NCBI GenBank assembly: GCA_028708055.1
Contig: JAQVZT010000017.1
Location: 1 to 17,608, forward strand
Source of the DNA: Methanothrix sp.
GTDB lineage: Archaea > Halobacteriota > Methanosarcinia > Methanotrichales > Methanotrichaceae
DNA length: 17,608 nucleotides
Direction of reading: 5' to 3'
In this document: piece by piece, positions 1-8,100 of the stretch
Numbering within the stretch: the stretch's first letter is position 1
Layout: every line of letters begins with the position of its first letter
Made by a program: the position numbers and the translations under genes
The notes under the pieces: model-generated
What the model was told of the DNA's origin: nothing
What the model saw: only the letters and a program-made list of their open reading frames with translations
Database searches by the model: none

Positions 1-530
1 ACAAACTCTTTCTCATCGGTCCCAGGTTTGACGAGCTGGGCGGGTCCGAATACTACCAGACCATTCTGGGAGTGATGGGAGCCAATGTGCCCATCGTCCG
101 CTTCGACCTGGAGAGGAACATGATCTATGCAGTCATCGATGCCATCGATGAGGGTCTCCTGGCGGCGGCGCATGATATCTCCAACGGCGGTCTGGCAGCA
201 AGCCTTTGCGAGATGGCGCTGGTCCGTCCGGCCAGGCTTGGCTTTGAGGTCGATCTGGCGGGAGCTTGCGCGCAGGGAAGCGATGGCAGCATGAGAACGG
301 ACAGGGTCCTGTTCTCCGAATCCTCGGGATTCGTCCTGGAGGTAAAGGCGGGAAGCGAAGCCCGGCTGATTGAGCTATTAAAGAAATACGGTCTGGAGCC
401 GATGCTAATCGGAACGGTTTCAGCCAAAAGAAGAATTGTGATATCAAAATCAGGCGAGTCTGTAGCCGACCTGGACCTGGATGAGGCTAGGAATGCTTGG
501 GTCTCTGGTCTGGTGGAGGCGATGAGATGA
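1..530 (+). CDS. purL: Phosphoribosylformylglycinamidine synthase subunit PurL, C-terminal part
   Basis: This is the 3' end of purL, cut by the window start; the reading frame begins at base 3 and continues from outside. PurL is the synthetase subunit of FGAM synthase. It uses ATP and ammonia supplied by PurQ to convert FGAR to FGAM, the fourth step of purine synthesis, in the cytoplasm. The visible part has the PurM/AIRS-type C-terminal fold. It shows the ligand-binding stretch AAHDISNGGLAASLCEMA, which matches the family pattern D-(I/V)-S-(N/D)-GGL, preceded by an ELGGSEYY segment typical of PurL. The stop codon overlaps the purQ start (ATGA, 527-530), so the two are translationally coupled. 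Only about 175 residues are visible, so intactness of the N-terminal part cannot be judged. Confidence 0.93.
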   Translation, partial: KLFLIGPRFDELGGSEYYQTILGVMGANVPIVRFDLERNMIYAVIDAIDEGLLAAAHDISNGGLAASLCEMALVRPARLGFEVDLAGACAQGSDGSMRTDRVLFSESSGFVLEVKAGSEARLIELLKKYGLEPMLIGTVSAKRRIVISKSGESVADLDLDEARNAWVSGLVEAMR

Positions 531-1405
531 AGATAGCAGTTTTGCAGTTCCCAGGAACGAACTGCGAGTTTGAGACGCTGGTGGCCGTGAAAGCAGTAGG
601 CATGGATGGCGAGATCTTTCGCTGGAACCGGCCCGCAGGCGAGCTGTCCGGCTTTGATGGATTTGTCATACCGGGTGGCTTCTCTTATCAGGACAGGATT
701 CGAGCCGGAGTTATAGCCTCCAAGGAGCCGGTCATGAGTGCCCTGATAGAAGAGGCAGGCAAGTGCAAACCCATCCTCGGCATCTGCAATGGATTTCAAA
801 TTCTGGTGGAGGCGGGCCTCCTTCCCGGCGAGAGCAAAACCTGCGACAAAGAGAGCGAGAAAGGCGGCCTCCTTGGCAGCATCAGCGGCAACAGAAGCAC
901 AAGCAGCAAGGCAATAGCCAATGTGGATATGGCTCTGGCCCAGAATGTGATGGTCTCCAAGGGGAAGATTGTCCGGCGGGGCTATTACTGCGATTGGGTC
1001 AACCTCCGCCATGAAGCTCCATCCAAAAGGTGCAGCGGCTCCTTTGCTATCGAGAGGGGAGCACTTCTCAAGATCCCCATCGCCCACGGCGAGGGAAATC
1101 TGGTCACAACCACACCGGGATTGATCAAGAAGCTCAACGACGATCAGCAGGTGATCTTCCGCTATTGCGATAAGAATGGCCGAATCATAAATGAGTTTCC
1201 ATTCAATGTAAACGGCAGCACTGAGAGCATAGCCGCCATTTGCAATGAGCAGGGCAATGTTCTGGGCATGATGCCTCACCCGGAGAGGGCCTTTTTCGCC
1301 TGGCAGCTTCCTGCTTTCGATCCGAGAAAACAGCGAGCCGACGAGGCCGGTCCAGGCAGAAGAGTATTCGAATCAATGAAGCGCTACATCGAGGTGAACG
1401 CATGA
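527..1405 (+). CDS. purQ: Phosphoribosylformylglycinamidine synthase subunit PurQ (glutaminase)
   Basis: PurQ is the class I glutamine amidotransferase subunit that releases ammonia from glutamine for PurL. The 292-residue protein opens with MKIAVLQFPGTNCEFE, a hallmark of PurQ. The nucleophile elbow PILGICNGFQIL gives catalytic Cys87, and MPHPER near the end supplies His251 and Glu253 of the triad. It is longer than the compact bacterial PurQ (about 225-230 residues) and resembles the longer archaeal form. An ATG 30 nt further upstream is in frame but lies inside purL. The ATG at 527 was chosen because it overlaps the purL stop and has a GGAGG ribosome-binding site at 515-519, 7 nt before it. 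The stop overlaps the next start (ATGA, 1402-1405). A PurLQS complex is implied by the operon. Confidence 0.95.
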   Translation: MKIAVLQFPGTNCEFETLVAVKAVGMDGEIFRWNRPAGELSGFDGFVIPGGFSYQDRIRAGVIASKEPVMSALIEEAGKCKPILGICNGFQILVEAGLLPGESKTCDKESEKGGLLGSISGNRSTSSKAIANVDMALAQNVMVSKGKIVRRGYYCDWVNLRHEAPSKRCSGSFAIERGALLKIPIAHGEGNLVTTTPGLIKKLNDDQQVIFRYCDKNGRIINEFPFNVNGSTESIAAICNEQGNVLGMMPHPERAFFAWQLPAFDPRKQRADEAGPGRRVFESMKRYIEVNA

Positions 1406-1899
1406 GCACCAACCAGAAGATCAACCTGCGCGTCTGGCTCAAGATACCTGATGCCGAGGCTGCAACCGTTAAGAACACGCTCGTCCGGCGTTTGGGCTAC
1501 AGCAATATCCTCGCCGATGTCAAGAAGGAACGCCTGTTTTCCATAGAGGTCGACTCCGGCGATCCTGAGGAACTGGCCAAGAGCTTTGCCAGGGAACTGG
1601 TTAACGAGAATAAAGAGAGCTATAAAGCCCTGATCGATGAGCTTCGCTTTGAGGACGAATACGTGCCGGTAAAAGTCGCGCTGCATATCGAAGATGGCGA
1701 GGCCATATCCGTCAGGGAGCGGCTGCGCAATCGTCTGGGCTTCGGCAATGTTGTGGATGTGAAGAAGGCGACCATCTGGAAGCTTTACTTCGATACCCTC
1801 AGGCCGGAAGCAGAGATGGCAGCCAGGGAGATTGCGGAGAAGCTGCTCATCAATCCGCACAAGGATAGCTTTGAGGTACTGAGCAAGCCGATTCTATAG
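1402..1899 (+). CDS. purS: PurS-type FGAM synthase subunit, two PurS domains in tandem
   Basis: PurS is the small subunit that joins PurL and PurQ and helps ammonia transfer in multi-subunit FGAM synthase. A usual PurS has about 80 residues; this protein has 165 and contains two related copies. Copy 1 (about residues 6-80) starts INLRVWLKIPD, runs through NTLVRRLGYSNILADVKKE and ends in a FARELVNENK helix. Copy 2 (about 87-160) starts VPVKVALHIED, runs through ERLRNRLGFGNVVDVKKA and ends in IAEKLLINPH. Both keep the order strand, helix, R(L)G(Y/F), DVKK strand, helix. The second copy ends with the more typical LL-NP motif. The ATGA overlap with purQ supports assignment to the same complex. 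PurS identity is inferred from this pattern and the operon; an uncharacterised PurS-like paralogue is the alternative. Confidence 0.82.
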   Translation: MSTNQKINLRVWLKIPDAEAATVKNTLVRRLGYSNILADVKKERLFSIEVDSGDPEELAKSFARELVNENKESYKALIDELRFEDEYVPVKVALHIEDGEAISVRERLRNRLGFGNVVDVKKATIWKLYFDTLRPEAEMAAREIAEKLLINPHKDSFEVLSKPIL

Positions 1900-1905
1900 A
1901 GCGGC

Positions 1906-1943
1906 GGGCCTGGTAAACAGGCCTTCGCTATTCTTTGTTTTTT
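1906..1943 (+). terminator. Hairpin and T-rich terminator after purLQS
   Basis: A 6-bp GC-rich stem (GGCCTG at 1907-1912 with CAGGCC at 1918-1923, loop GTAAA) lies 7 nt after the purS stop. It is followed by a T-rich run (1931-1943) containing TTTGTTTTTT. This fits termination of the plus-strand purine operon. The opposite strand lacks a T tract, so it does not look bidirectional. Confidence 0.6.
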
Positions 1944-1964
1944 CCGTGTCTATTCTCTATTTAA

Positions 1965-2222
1965 TTACTGCATTATTCCCAATGCAAAAGGAAGTATATC
2001 CAGCACTGTCAAGGCGATTACTGCGCCGATCCAATAAATGGGCCTGTTAAAGTACCAGGTTCTGCTCGTCCGGGCATAAATGTAGGCGATATAGGGCAAG
2101 AGCGGGATGAACGAAATCAAAGGATGGGGCTCCAGCTTCAGGATGAATGAGAAGATGTAGCCCTGGCAGAGCAGACAGACGACGGTTACCAGCCCGACCT
2201 TGGCTTGGTTGTTTAGTCTCAT
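1965..2222 (-). CDS. Small three-helix membrane protein, function unknown
   Basis: This 85-residue hydrophobic protein is not recognised as any named family. Three membrane segments can be seen: about residues 8-28 (VGLVTVVCLLCQGYIFSFIL), 35-50 (LISFIPLLPYIAYIYA) and 62-82 (YWIGAVIALTVLDILPFALG). A short basic N-terminus (MRLNNQAK) suggests the N-terminus is cytoplasmic. It lies 73 nt downstream of polX on the same strand. A TATA-like TTATTAA about 28 nt upstream of the ATG suggests its own promoter and a leaderless transcript. There is no clear ribosome-binding site. The consistent hydrophobic pattern makes it likely real, but no role is assigned. Confidence 0.6.
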   Translation of the reverse strand: MRLNNQAKVGLVTVVCLLCQGYIFSFILKLEPHPLISFIPLLPYIAYIYARTSRTWYFNRPIYWIGAVIALTVLDILPFALGIMQ

Positions 2223-2246
2223 AGTCCCGGCACTCTCTTTTCCAAG

Positions 2247-2253
2247 TTAATAA
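2247..2253 (-). promoter_or_regulatory. TATA-like box for the small membrane protein
   Basis: TTATTAA on the minus strand, centred about 28 nt upstream of the ATG at 2222. That is the distance expected when transcription starts at the start codon. It is an inference from spacing and composition only. Confidence 0.35.
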
Positions 2254-2295
2254 GCCTTTCATGTTTCAGGGCTTTTTCCTCGCTGGTCACCAAAC

Positions 2296-4023
2296 TCAGC
2301 GCCCGAGAACAGATCGCAGCTCCTGGAGAGGCAATGTATTGAGAACATTCTTCCTCTCGAGCCACGCCCTCCTGGCAACATTCACCCCGTATTTCATGTT
2401 CAGAAGCTGCCTGGCATCGTGGGCATCGGAGTTGATGCAGAGCATGACGCCATTCTCTCTGGCGGCGCGGCTGTTAGCATCGTTCAGATCCAGGCGGCTG
2501 GGATAGGAGTTTATCTCCAAAGCGGTTTTTGTCCGGGCTGCTGCCTTGAGGACTTCCTGCATGTCCAGCTCGTAGGCCTCTCGTTCGTCGATTATCCTTC
2601 CTGTAGGGTGGGCAATGATGTCCACGTTCTCGTTCTCAATGGCCGAGATCAGCCGTCCGGTTATCGATCTCTCCGACTGCTGCAATCCCATGTGAACCGA
2701 CGCCACCACCACGTCGCATCTTGCCAGAAGGTCATCGGCATAGTCGAGCCTGCCATCTGCCTTGATATCCACCTCTGTTCCAGCCAGAACTGCGAAATCG
2801 ATCCCCGTCTGATGGAGGTCCTCGTTGACGGCAGCGATGACCCTGATCTTCTCATCCAGCTTCTCAGGGGCAAGACCACCGGCGATGCTAACGGAAGGCG
2901 AATGGTCGCAGAGGGCTATGTACTCGTAGCCCAGAGCCATAGCAGCGTGTGCCATCTCCAGGATGGAAGCCCTTCCGTCCGACCAGTCGCTGTGAACATG
3001 CAGATCGCCCCGAATGTCCTTCAGCTCCAGAAGCTGAGGCAGCGCGCCCCTCTGGGCGGCTTCGATCTCGCCCCGGTCTTCTCTCATCTCCGGAGCGATG
3101 TAGGGCAGACCCAACGCGGCGTAGACATCCTCCTCTTTATCGTAGAACAGGTCCCGGCTGTCTGCCAGGCGGGTGAGTGAATATTCGCTCAGGGAGTAGC
3201 CCCGGCTCAGTGCCAGCTGCCGCAGCCGGACGTTATGCTCCTTTGAGCCGGTGAAATACTGCAGGACGGTTCCGAAGGACTGGTGCTCCACTATCCGCAA
3301 GTCGACCTGAATCGTCTCCTGCACTATGACGCTGGCCTTGGTTGGACCCTGGGCCAAAATCTCCTCGACCAGGGGCATGCGCACAAAAGCGGCGACGACC
3401 TCTTCCGGACGGATCGCGGTGGCCAGGATGTCAATGTCGCCCACCGTCTCCTTCGCCCTCCGGAAGCTTCCTGCGGCGGTGATGTGCTCAAGGCCTTCCA
3501 TGCCCCGCAAGCGGGCCAGAATATCGTTTACAATGGGCTCGGCGGTGCTGTAGAGAATGCGGGTGCTACGCTTTCTGTACCGTTCAATGGCTTTCAGGAT
3601 GTTCGTCTCCCTGGTCGGCCCCATCCTGGGAAGCCTTCTGATGCGGTGCTCTCTCGCCGCTGCCTCCAGCTCCGGAAGGCTGGTGATATTCAGCTTCTCG
3701 TGCAGCATGGAAACGGTCTTCGGGCCGAGCCCTGAGATCTGAAGAAGCTCTACCAGGCCCGGAGGCGTTCCGGCTAAAAGCTCCTGATGGGCCTCGATTT
3801 TGCCGGTTTTCAGATATTCCTCAACCTTCTGGGCGATGGCTTTTCCCACGCCGGGAACGGATTGCAGTCTCCTCTCCCTGCAGACGGCGGTTATGTCCTC
3901 GGGAAGAGACTCGATGGCCCGGGCGGCCTTGCTGAAGGCGATGATCTTGAAGCGGTTCTCGGCATGCAGCTCAAGCAGCTCTGCCATTTCGTAGAGAAGG
4001 GCGGCGACCTCGCTGTTTTTCAC
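2296..4023 (-). CDS. polX: PolX-family DNA polymerase with C-terminal PHP domain
   Basis: This family X polymerase fills short gaps in DNA repair. Its PHP domain gives a metal-dependent 3'-5' exonuclease and AP-processing activity in characterised relatives. Numbering from the GTG at 4023 gives 575 residues, close to bacterial PolX (about 570). An N-terminal lyase-like helical domain is followed by helix-hairpin-helix motifs (SVPGVGKAIAQKVEEYL at 53-71, ISGLGPKTVSMLHEKL at 96-111). The polymerase core has GSFRR at 185-189, GDIDIL with Asp196 and Asp198, and Asp241 in IQVDLR. The PHP domain has DLHVHSDWSDG (His342, His344), CDHS (His374), GTEVD (Glu417), SVH (His444), AHP (His472) and SDAH (Asp533, His535), so its metal site looks complete. 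An ATG at 4080 would add 19 residues, but the family usually begins M-KNSEVA, which matches the GTG. No ribosome-binding site precedes either start. Confidence 0.93.
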   Translation of the reverse strand: MKNSEVAALLYEMAELLELHAENRFKIIAFSKAARAIESLPEDITAVCRERRLQSVPGVGKAIAQKVEEYLKTGKIEAHQELLAGTPPGLVELLQISGLGPKTVSMLHEKLNITSLPELEAAAREHRIRRLPRMGPTRETNILKAIERYRKRSTRILYSTAEPIVNDILARLRGMEGLEHITAAGSFRRAKETVGDIDILATAIRPEEVVAAFVRMPLVEEILAQGPTKASVIVQETIQVDLRIVEHQSFGTVLQYFTGSKEHNVRLRQLALSRGYSLSEYSLTRLADSRDLFYDKEEDVYAALGLPYIAPEMREDRGEIEAAQRGALPQLLELKDIRGDLHVHSDWSDGRASILEMAHAAMALGYEYIALCDHSPSVSIAGGLAPEKLDEKIRVIAAVNEDLHQTGIDFAVLAGTEVDIKADGRLDYADDLLARCDVVVASVHMGLQQSERSITGRLISAIENENVDIIAHPTGRIIDEREAYELDMQEVLKAAARTKTALEINSYPSRLDLNDANSRAARENGVMLCINSDAHDARQLLNMKYGVNVARRAWLERKNVLNTLPLQELRSVLGR

Positions 4024-4050
4024 AGGGAAAGGATATACCGGGATAGGTAA

Positions 4051-4059
4051 TAATATTTT
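4051..4059 (-). promoter_or_regulatory. TATA-like box upstream of polX
   Basis: AAAATATTA on the minus strand, centred about 32 nt before the GTG at 4023. This would place transcription start only a few nucleotides before the GTG. It supports the GTG over the ATG at 4080, which would lie upstream of the transcript. Inferred from spacing. Confidence 0.35.
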
Positions 4060-4088
4060 CTCGTCAGCGTTGCATGACATCTGGCAGA

Positions 4089-4109
4089 CTGCCTGCGAAG
4101 GCAGCTTTT
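4089..4109 (+). other. Stable GNRA-type hairpin with short T run
   Basis: A perfect 6-bp stem, CTGCCT (4089-4094) with AGGCAG (4099-4104), closes a GCGA tetraloop when read on the plus strand and is followed by TTTT. No plus-strand gene ends here, so it is not an obvious operon terminator. Read on the minus strand it lies about 34 nt after the stop of the peptide relic at 4138-4233 and might be its old 3' signal. Confidence 0.3.
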
Positions 4110-4137
4110 CCGGGATCTATGAAGCTGGCCCGGTCTG

Positions 4138-4233
4138 CTAAGCCTTTGAGATTTCGGCAAGCTCTTTCGGAAGCGATACCTTGAAGTCCTGCCTGAGCGA
4201 ATAGTCAAAAACTGATGAATCAAAATGCTTCAC
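4138..4233 (-). pseudogene. Possible C-terminal relic of a lost gene
   Basis: The minus strand reads a 31-residue stretch ending in a TAG at 4138-4140, containing VFDYSLRQDFKVSLPKEL and then AEISKA. Composition and amphipathic pattern look like a real protein tail, yet no start with expression signals exists. The frame runs into the start of the plus-strand gene at 4215. It may be the tail of a gene whose body was deleted. The family is not recognised, and a chance open frame remains possible. Confidence 0.25.
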
Positions 4234-5078
4234 CGACCGCAAATAAAGGAGCGGCCATCCCAAGAATCTGGCTGCAGTCGTCTGCTTTTATCTCGATGCT
4301 GATAGCAATAACCAGTCTGCTGGGCATATTCTTTGAGGGAACATATTCCAGAGAGACGAAAGCCTGGGCAGTTCAGGCCCTCGGCCAGGATTATGCCAAC
4401 CTTGTGGTCGTCATCATCCTCATTGCCAGCACATACTTCCTTTCGAAAGAATCGTTGAGGGCTTATCTCGTCTGGCTGGGCGCGTATATTTATATTATCT
4501 ATGTTTTCGCAATTTATGCCTTTGCAGTTCATTTTAACTTTCTCTTTTTAATTTACATTCTGATTTTAGGAGCATCATTCTTTACGATAATTGGCGGATT
4601 GAAGGCAGTTGATACGCAAAACCTCGCCTCTGCCCTCAGAAAAAACACAAGGTCGAGGATGGTGAGTGCGCTTCTCATGCTTATCGCAATCATGTTCAGC
4701 GCATTATGGCTGAGCGAGATTGTGCCCTATCTTCTGTCAAACGAGGTGCCGCCAGTTCTTATCGAGTTGGACCTGCCAACCAATCCGGTTCACGTGCTGG
4801 ATCTGGCCTTCATACTGCCCGGCACGATCGTTGTCTCAGCATTGCTCTGGAGAAGGGAGACACTGGGATTGCTGCTGGCCGTGCCTCTCCTGGTCTTCAT
4901 GGCGACAATGGGCGCAGGAATAATAGCAATGTTCGTCCTTTCTGCTTCAAACGGAGGGGCAAGCGTACTTCCCGCCGGGCTGGCCATAGGCACGATAATG
5001 CTCCTGAGCACACTTTTTTCGTATCTGTTCCTGAAGGAGATCAAGCGTACTATTAGTATTAATGATTTAAAAATATAA
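4215..5078 (+). CDS. Multi-pass integral membrane protein, function unknown
   Basis: The 287-residue protein is mostly hydrophobic, with about eight membrane segments. They include SAFISMLIAITSLLGIFF (near 23-40), ANLVVVIILIASTYFL (near 61-76), YLVWLGAYIYIIYVFAIYA (near 84-102), FLFLIYILILGASFFTIIGG (near 109-128) and two helices flanking a charged loop at WRRETLG. The loop after the fifth helix (SNEVPPVLIELDLPTNPVHVLDL) is probably extracytoplasmic and conserved-looking. Terminal segments are polar, and the C-terminus KEIKRTISINDLKI is basic. No catalytic or transport motif is recognisable, so no function is given. It converges with the large minus-strand gene, 92 nt apart. There is no clear ribosome-binding site; the first ATG was taken because no later start precedes the first helix closely. 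Confidence 0.75.
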   Translation: MNQNASPTANKGAAIPRIWLQSSAFISMLIAITSLLGIFFEGTYSRETKAWAVQALGQDYANLVVVIILIASTYFLSKESLRAYLVWLGAYIYIIYVFAIYAFAVHFNFLFLIYILILGASFFTIIGGLKAVDTQNLASALRKNTRSRMVSALLMLIAIMFSALWLSEIVPYLLSNEVPPVLIELDLPTNPVHVLDLAFILPGTIVVSALLWRRETLGLLLAVPLLVFMATMGAGIIAMFVLSASNGGASVLPAGLAIGTIMLLSTLFSYLFLKEIKRTISINDLKI

Positions 5079-5094
5079 ATTCTCGAAAAAGAAT
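5067..5094 (-). terminator. Candidate terminator for the large STAND gene
   Basis: On the minus strand a weak 5-bp hairpin (ATTCT and AGAAT around a 6-nt loop, 5094-5079) is followed by a T-rich run reading TTTATATTTTT (5080-5067 region). This lies about 80 nt after the stop at 5171, inside the 3' end of the opposite gene. Archaeal termination often needs only the T tract. Confidence 0.35.
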
Positions 5095-5170
5095 GCAAAA
5101 TTGCGGATGATCTATTGAGGCGCCTATCCCGAATTGAAGATATTAAGCAATGGATGATATCATTAAAGTG

Positions 5171-8100
5171 CTACGGCCACCATTGCCCAACAATAATAAT
5201 TGAATCCGCAAAGCTCTTCAGTGCCTCTTGCCCGCCAAGAGATATTATGATTGGTATCAAGGCTTGGAGGTCCGCAATAGTTGCAGCCCGAGTTCGTGAA
5301 ACGGAGAGACGCACAGTTTCACACCAGGGATCATATAACTCTTTGGGTGAATAATCTGCAATAAGAGGTGAGATTCGAGCTAACGCTTCCGATCTATCCA
5401 CAGCATTCACTATCTCACGTGCTACTTTCAGAGTTTCTTCCAGCAACTCAGGCCTTCGGAAGTCATCGAACTTGGTTGCTACGCATGCTAGTGCAATCGA
5501 TCTTTGCCACTCGTCTTTAATCTCACGTGCTATTTCGATAGCTTCTTTCAGCAACTCGGGCCTTCGACAGTCATCGAACTTGGATGCTGCTTTCGCTAAA
5601 GCACTCGATTTTAGCCTGTCGTCCTTGATCTCACGCGCTATTTCAAGAGCTTCGTTCAGCAACTCGAGGCTTTGGCCATCCGCGAGCTTGGATGCCACGT
5701 TCGCTAAAGCACTCGATTTTAGCCAATCGTTCTTTACCTCATGCGCTATTTCCGCAGCTTCTTTCAGCAATTCGGGCTTTCGGGAGTCCTCGAACTTGGA
5801 TGCCACGTCCGCTAGAGCACTCGATCTTAGCCAGTCATCCTTGATCTCACGCGCTATTTCCAGAGCTTCTTTCAGCAACTCAGGGCTTCGGCTATCTGCA
5901 AGCTTGGATGCTATTTCCGCTAAAGCACTTGATTTTAGCCCTTTATCCTTGATCTCACGCGCTATTTCCAGAGCTTCTTTCAGCAACTCAAGGCTTCGGC
6001 TATCCGCAAGCTTGGATACTACGTCCGCTAAAGCCCTCGATTTTAACCAGTCATCCTTGATCTCACGCGCTATTTCCAGAGCTTCTTTCAGCAACTCAGG
6101 CCTTCTGGAGTCATCGAACTTAGATGATACGTCCGCTAAAGCTCTCGATTTTAGTTCTGCGTTCTTGATCTCACGCGCTATTTCCAGAGCTTCTTTCAGC
6201 AACTCAGGCCTTCTGGAGTCATCGAACTTGGATGCTACGTCCGCTAAAGCTCTCGATTTTAACCCTTCGTCTTTGATCTCACGCGCTATTTCCAGAGCTT
6301 CTTTCAGCAACTCGGGGCTTCGGTTATCTGCGAACTTACATGCTACATCCGCTAGAGCCCCCGATCTTGGCCAGACGTCCTTGATCGCACTCGCTACTTC
6401 CAGAGCTTCTTTCAGCAACTCGGGGCTTCGGCTATCTGCTAACTTGGCTGCCACTCCCGCTAAAGCCATCGATTTTGACCAGTCATCTTTGATCTCACGC
6501 GCTATTTCCAGAGCTTCTTTCAGCAACTCGGGTCTTCTGGAGTCATCGAGCCTAGATGCTATACCCGCTAACGCCCTCGATTTTAGCCCTTCGTCCTTGA
6601 TCTCACGCGCTATTTCCAGAACGTCTTTCAGTAACTCGGGGCTTTGGCTATCTTCGAGCTTTGATGCCACATCCGCTAGTGCCATTGGTTTTAGCCAGTC
6701 ATCCTTGATCTCACGCACTGTTTCCAGAGCTTCTTTCAGCGACTCAGACTTTCTGGAGTCATCGAACTTGGATGCTACTTCCGCTACAGCCTTTGATTTT
6801 AGAATGTATTCCTCGATCTCATAATCTATTTCCAAAGCCTCTTTCAGCAACTCCTGGCTTCGGCTATCCGAGAGCTTGGATGTCAAGTCCGCTAGAGCCC
6901 TCGATTTTAGCCGGTCTAGCCGGTCGTCCATGAGCTTGGATGCTAAGGCCCTCGGTTTTAACCAGTCATCCTTGATCTCACGCGCTATTTCCAGAGCTTC
7001 ATTGAAAATTTCTTCCTTTCGGTTCTCGTCTATCTGAGATAGAATGGACAAAGATACGGCACGATCTAAAAGATCGGGTTTTTGCCTCGCGTATGCCAAT
7101 CCCTGACTCAATCCAAATACTCCGTTTTCAACCAGCAAGAACAACAACTCTGAACTTATATTTCCTGACAGGCTATTTACGCTTGCAAGACACAGAGCAT
7201 ATAGAATGATGTTTCCAACGTATCTTGCATTTCTTCCCGCCGCTATCTCTTTTTTATTAGCTTTTAGTGCAGCTTGCCAGGCTCGTTCAACATCATTTAA
7301 AAATCCAGAGTATGCACCTTCGTGCGCGAACCAGCTCTGCATCCAGCCTTTGCTTACAAGATCAAAAATAAGCTGATCATTGCCGTCTTGATCCACCAGG
7401 TGGCTGCTGTAATATCTGACAACATAATGAGGTGCTGCATCAGGGCTGATTGTTCCATCATTTAGAGCCCTCAATGTCTCTTTGCCATATTCGATGAATC
7501 GTGACTCAATACTCAGTCTTTCTGAATTTGCCATCTTTTCTTTAAAATACTGACCCAACTTAGGATGGCCGAATATGTATCCTTGATTTCGTCCGTCTCC
7601 AATAATAAACCGTTCAAGCAACCTCAGTGTCTCATTTATCTTCCATGTCCCTGCATCCATTTTTGGAGGCATCAATTTTCGAATATCGTTCAAGCTGAGC
7701 GGCCCGCGAGCGCAGGCAAAGATATTCAGCACCTCCCAGACAATAGGCTCGCTCGTCGGTGCAACGGTTCTCCTCATTTCGCACTGTTTATCCCAGAGCT
7801 TTTTCTGATGCTCCCACCAGTTCTCGAAATACCCGTCATAGCCCTTCTTTATTGTCTTCAGATCCTCTGGCATCAATCGGGCCGCTTTCTCTCCCCTTGT
7901 CCATAGATCTTCAACATAGAGTTTAACCAACAATGGATCGCCATACTCGCTCAAGCGATACAGCTCTTTTTTGATATCCACATCTCGACTCAAGTCTGCA
8001 AGCGGAAAGCCCATTTGATGCAAGACATCCGCAATCCCATCAATCGATAGCTTGGTCAGTTCCGGCGTGCATGCCATGCCCGGCCTGTCCCAGCCAAGCT

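Noticed and set aside
125..1279. 384-codon open frame on the minus strand opposite purL and purQ
   Set aside because: It lies fully antisense to two certain purine genes and has no family-like motifs; it arises from their codon bias.
2419..3180. 253-codon plus-strand open frame opposite polX
   Set aside because: It is antisense to the PHP domain, where all metal ligands are intact on the minus strand, and has no recognisable motifs of its own.
5472..6824. 450-codon repetitive open frame on the plus strand (Ser/Ala-rich repeats)
   Set aside because: It is the antisense of the 108-nt coding repeats. Because the repeat is a multiple of three and lacks stops in this frame, one open unit gives a long open frame. 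The minus-strand reading has coherent domains and helical periodicity.
5399..6910. CRISPR-like array
   Set aside because: The repeats are 108 nt with no unique spacers, and all units code in one continuous frame of a large protein.
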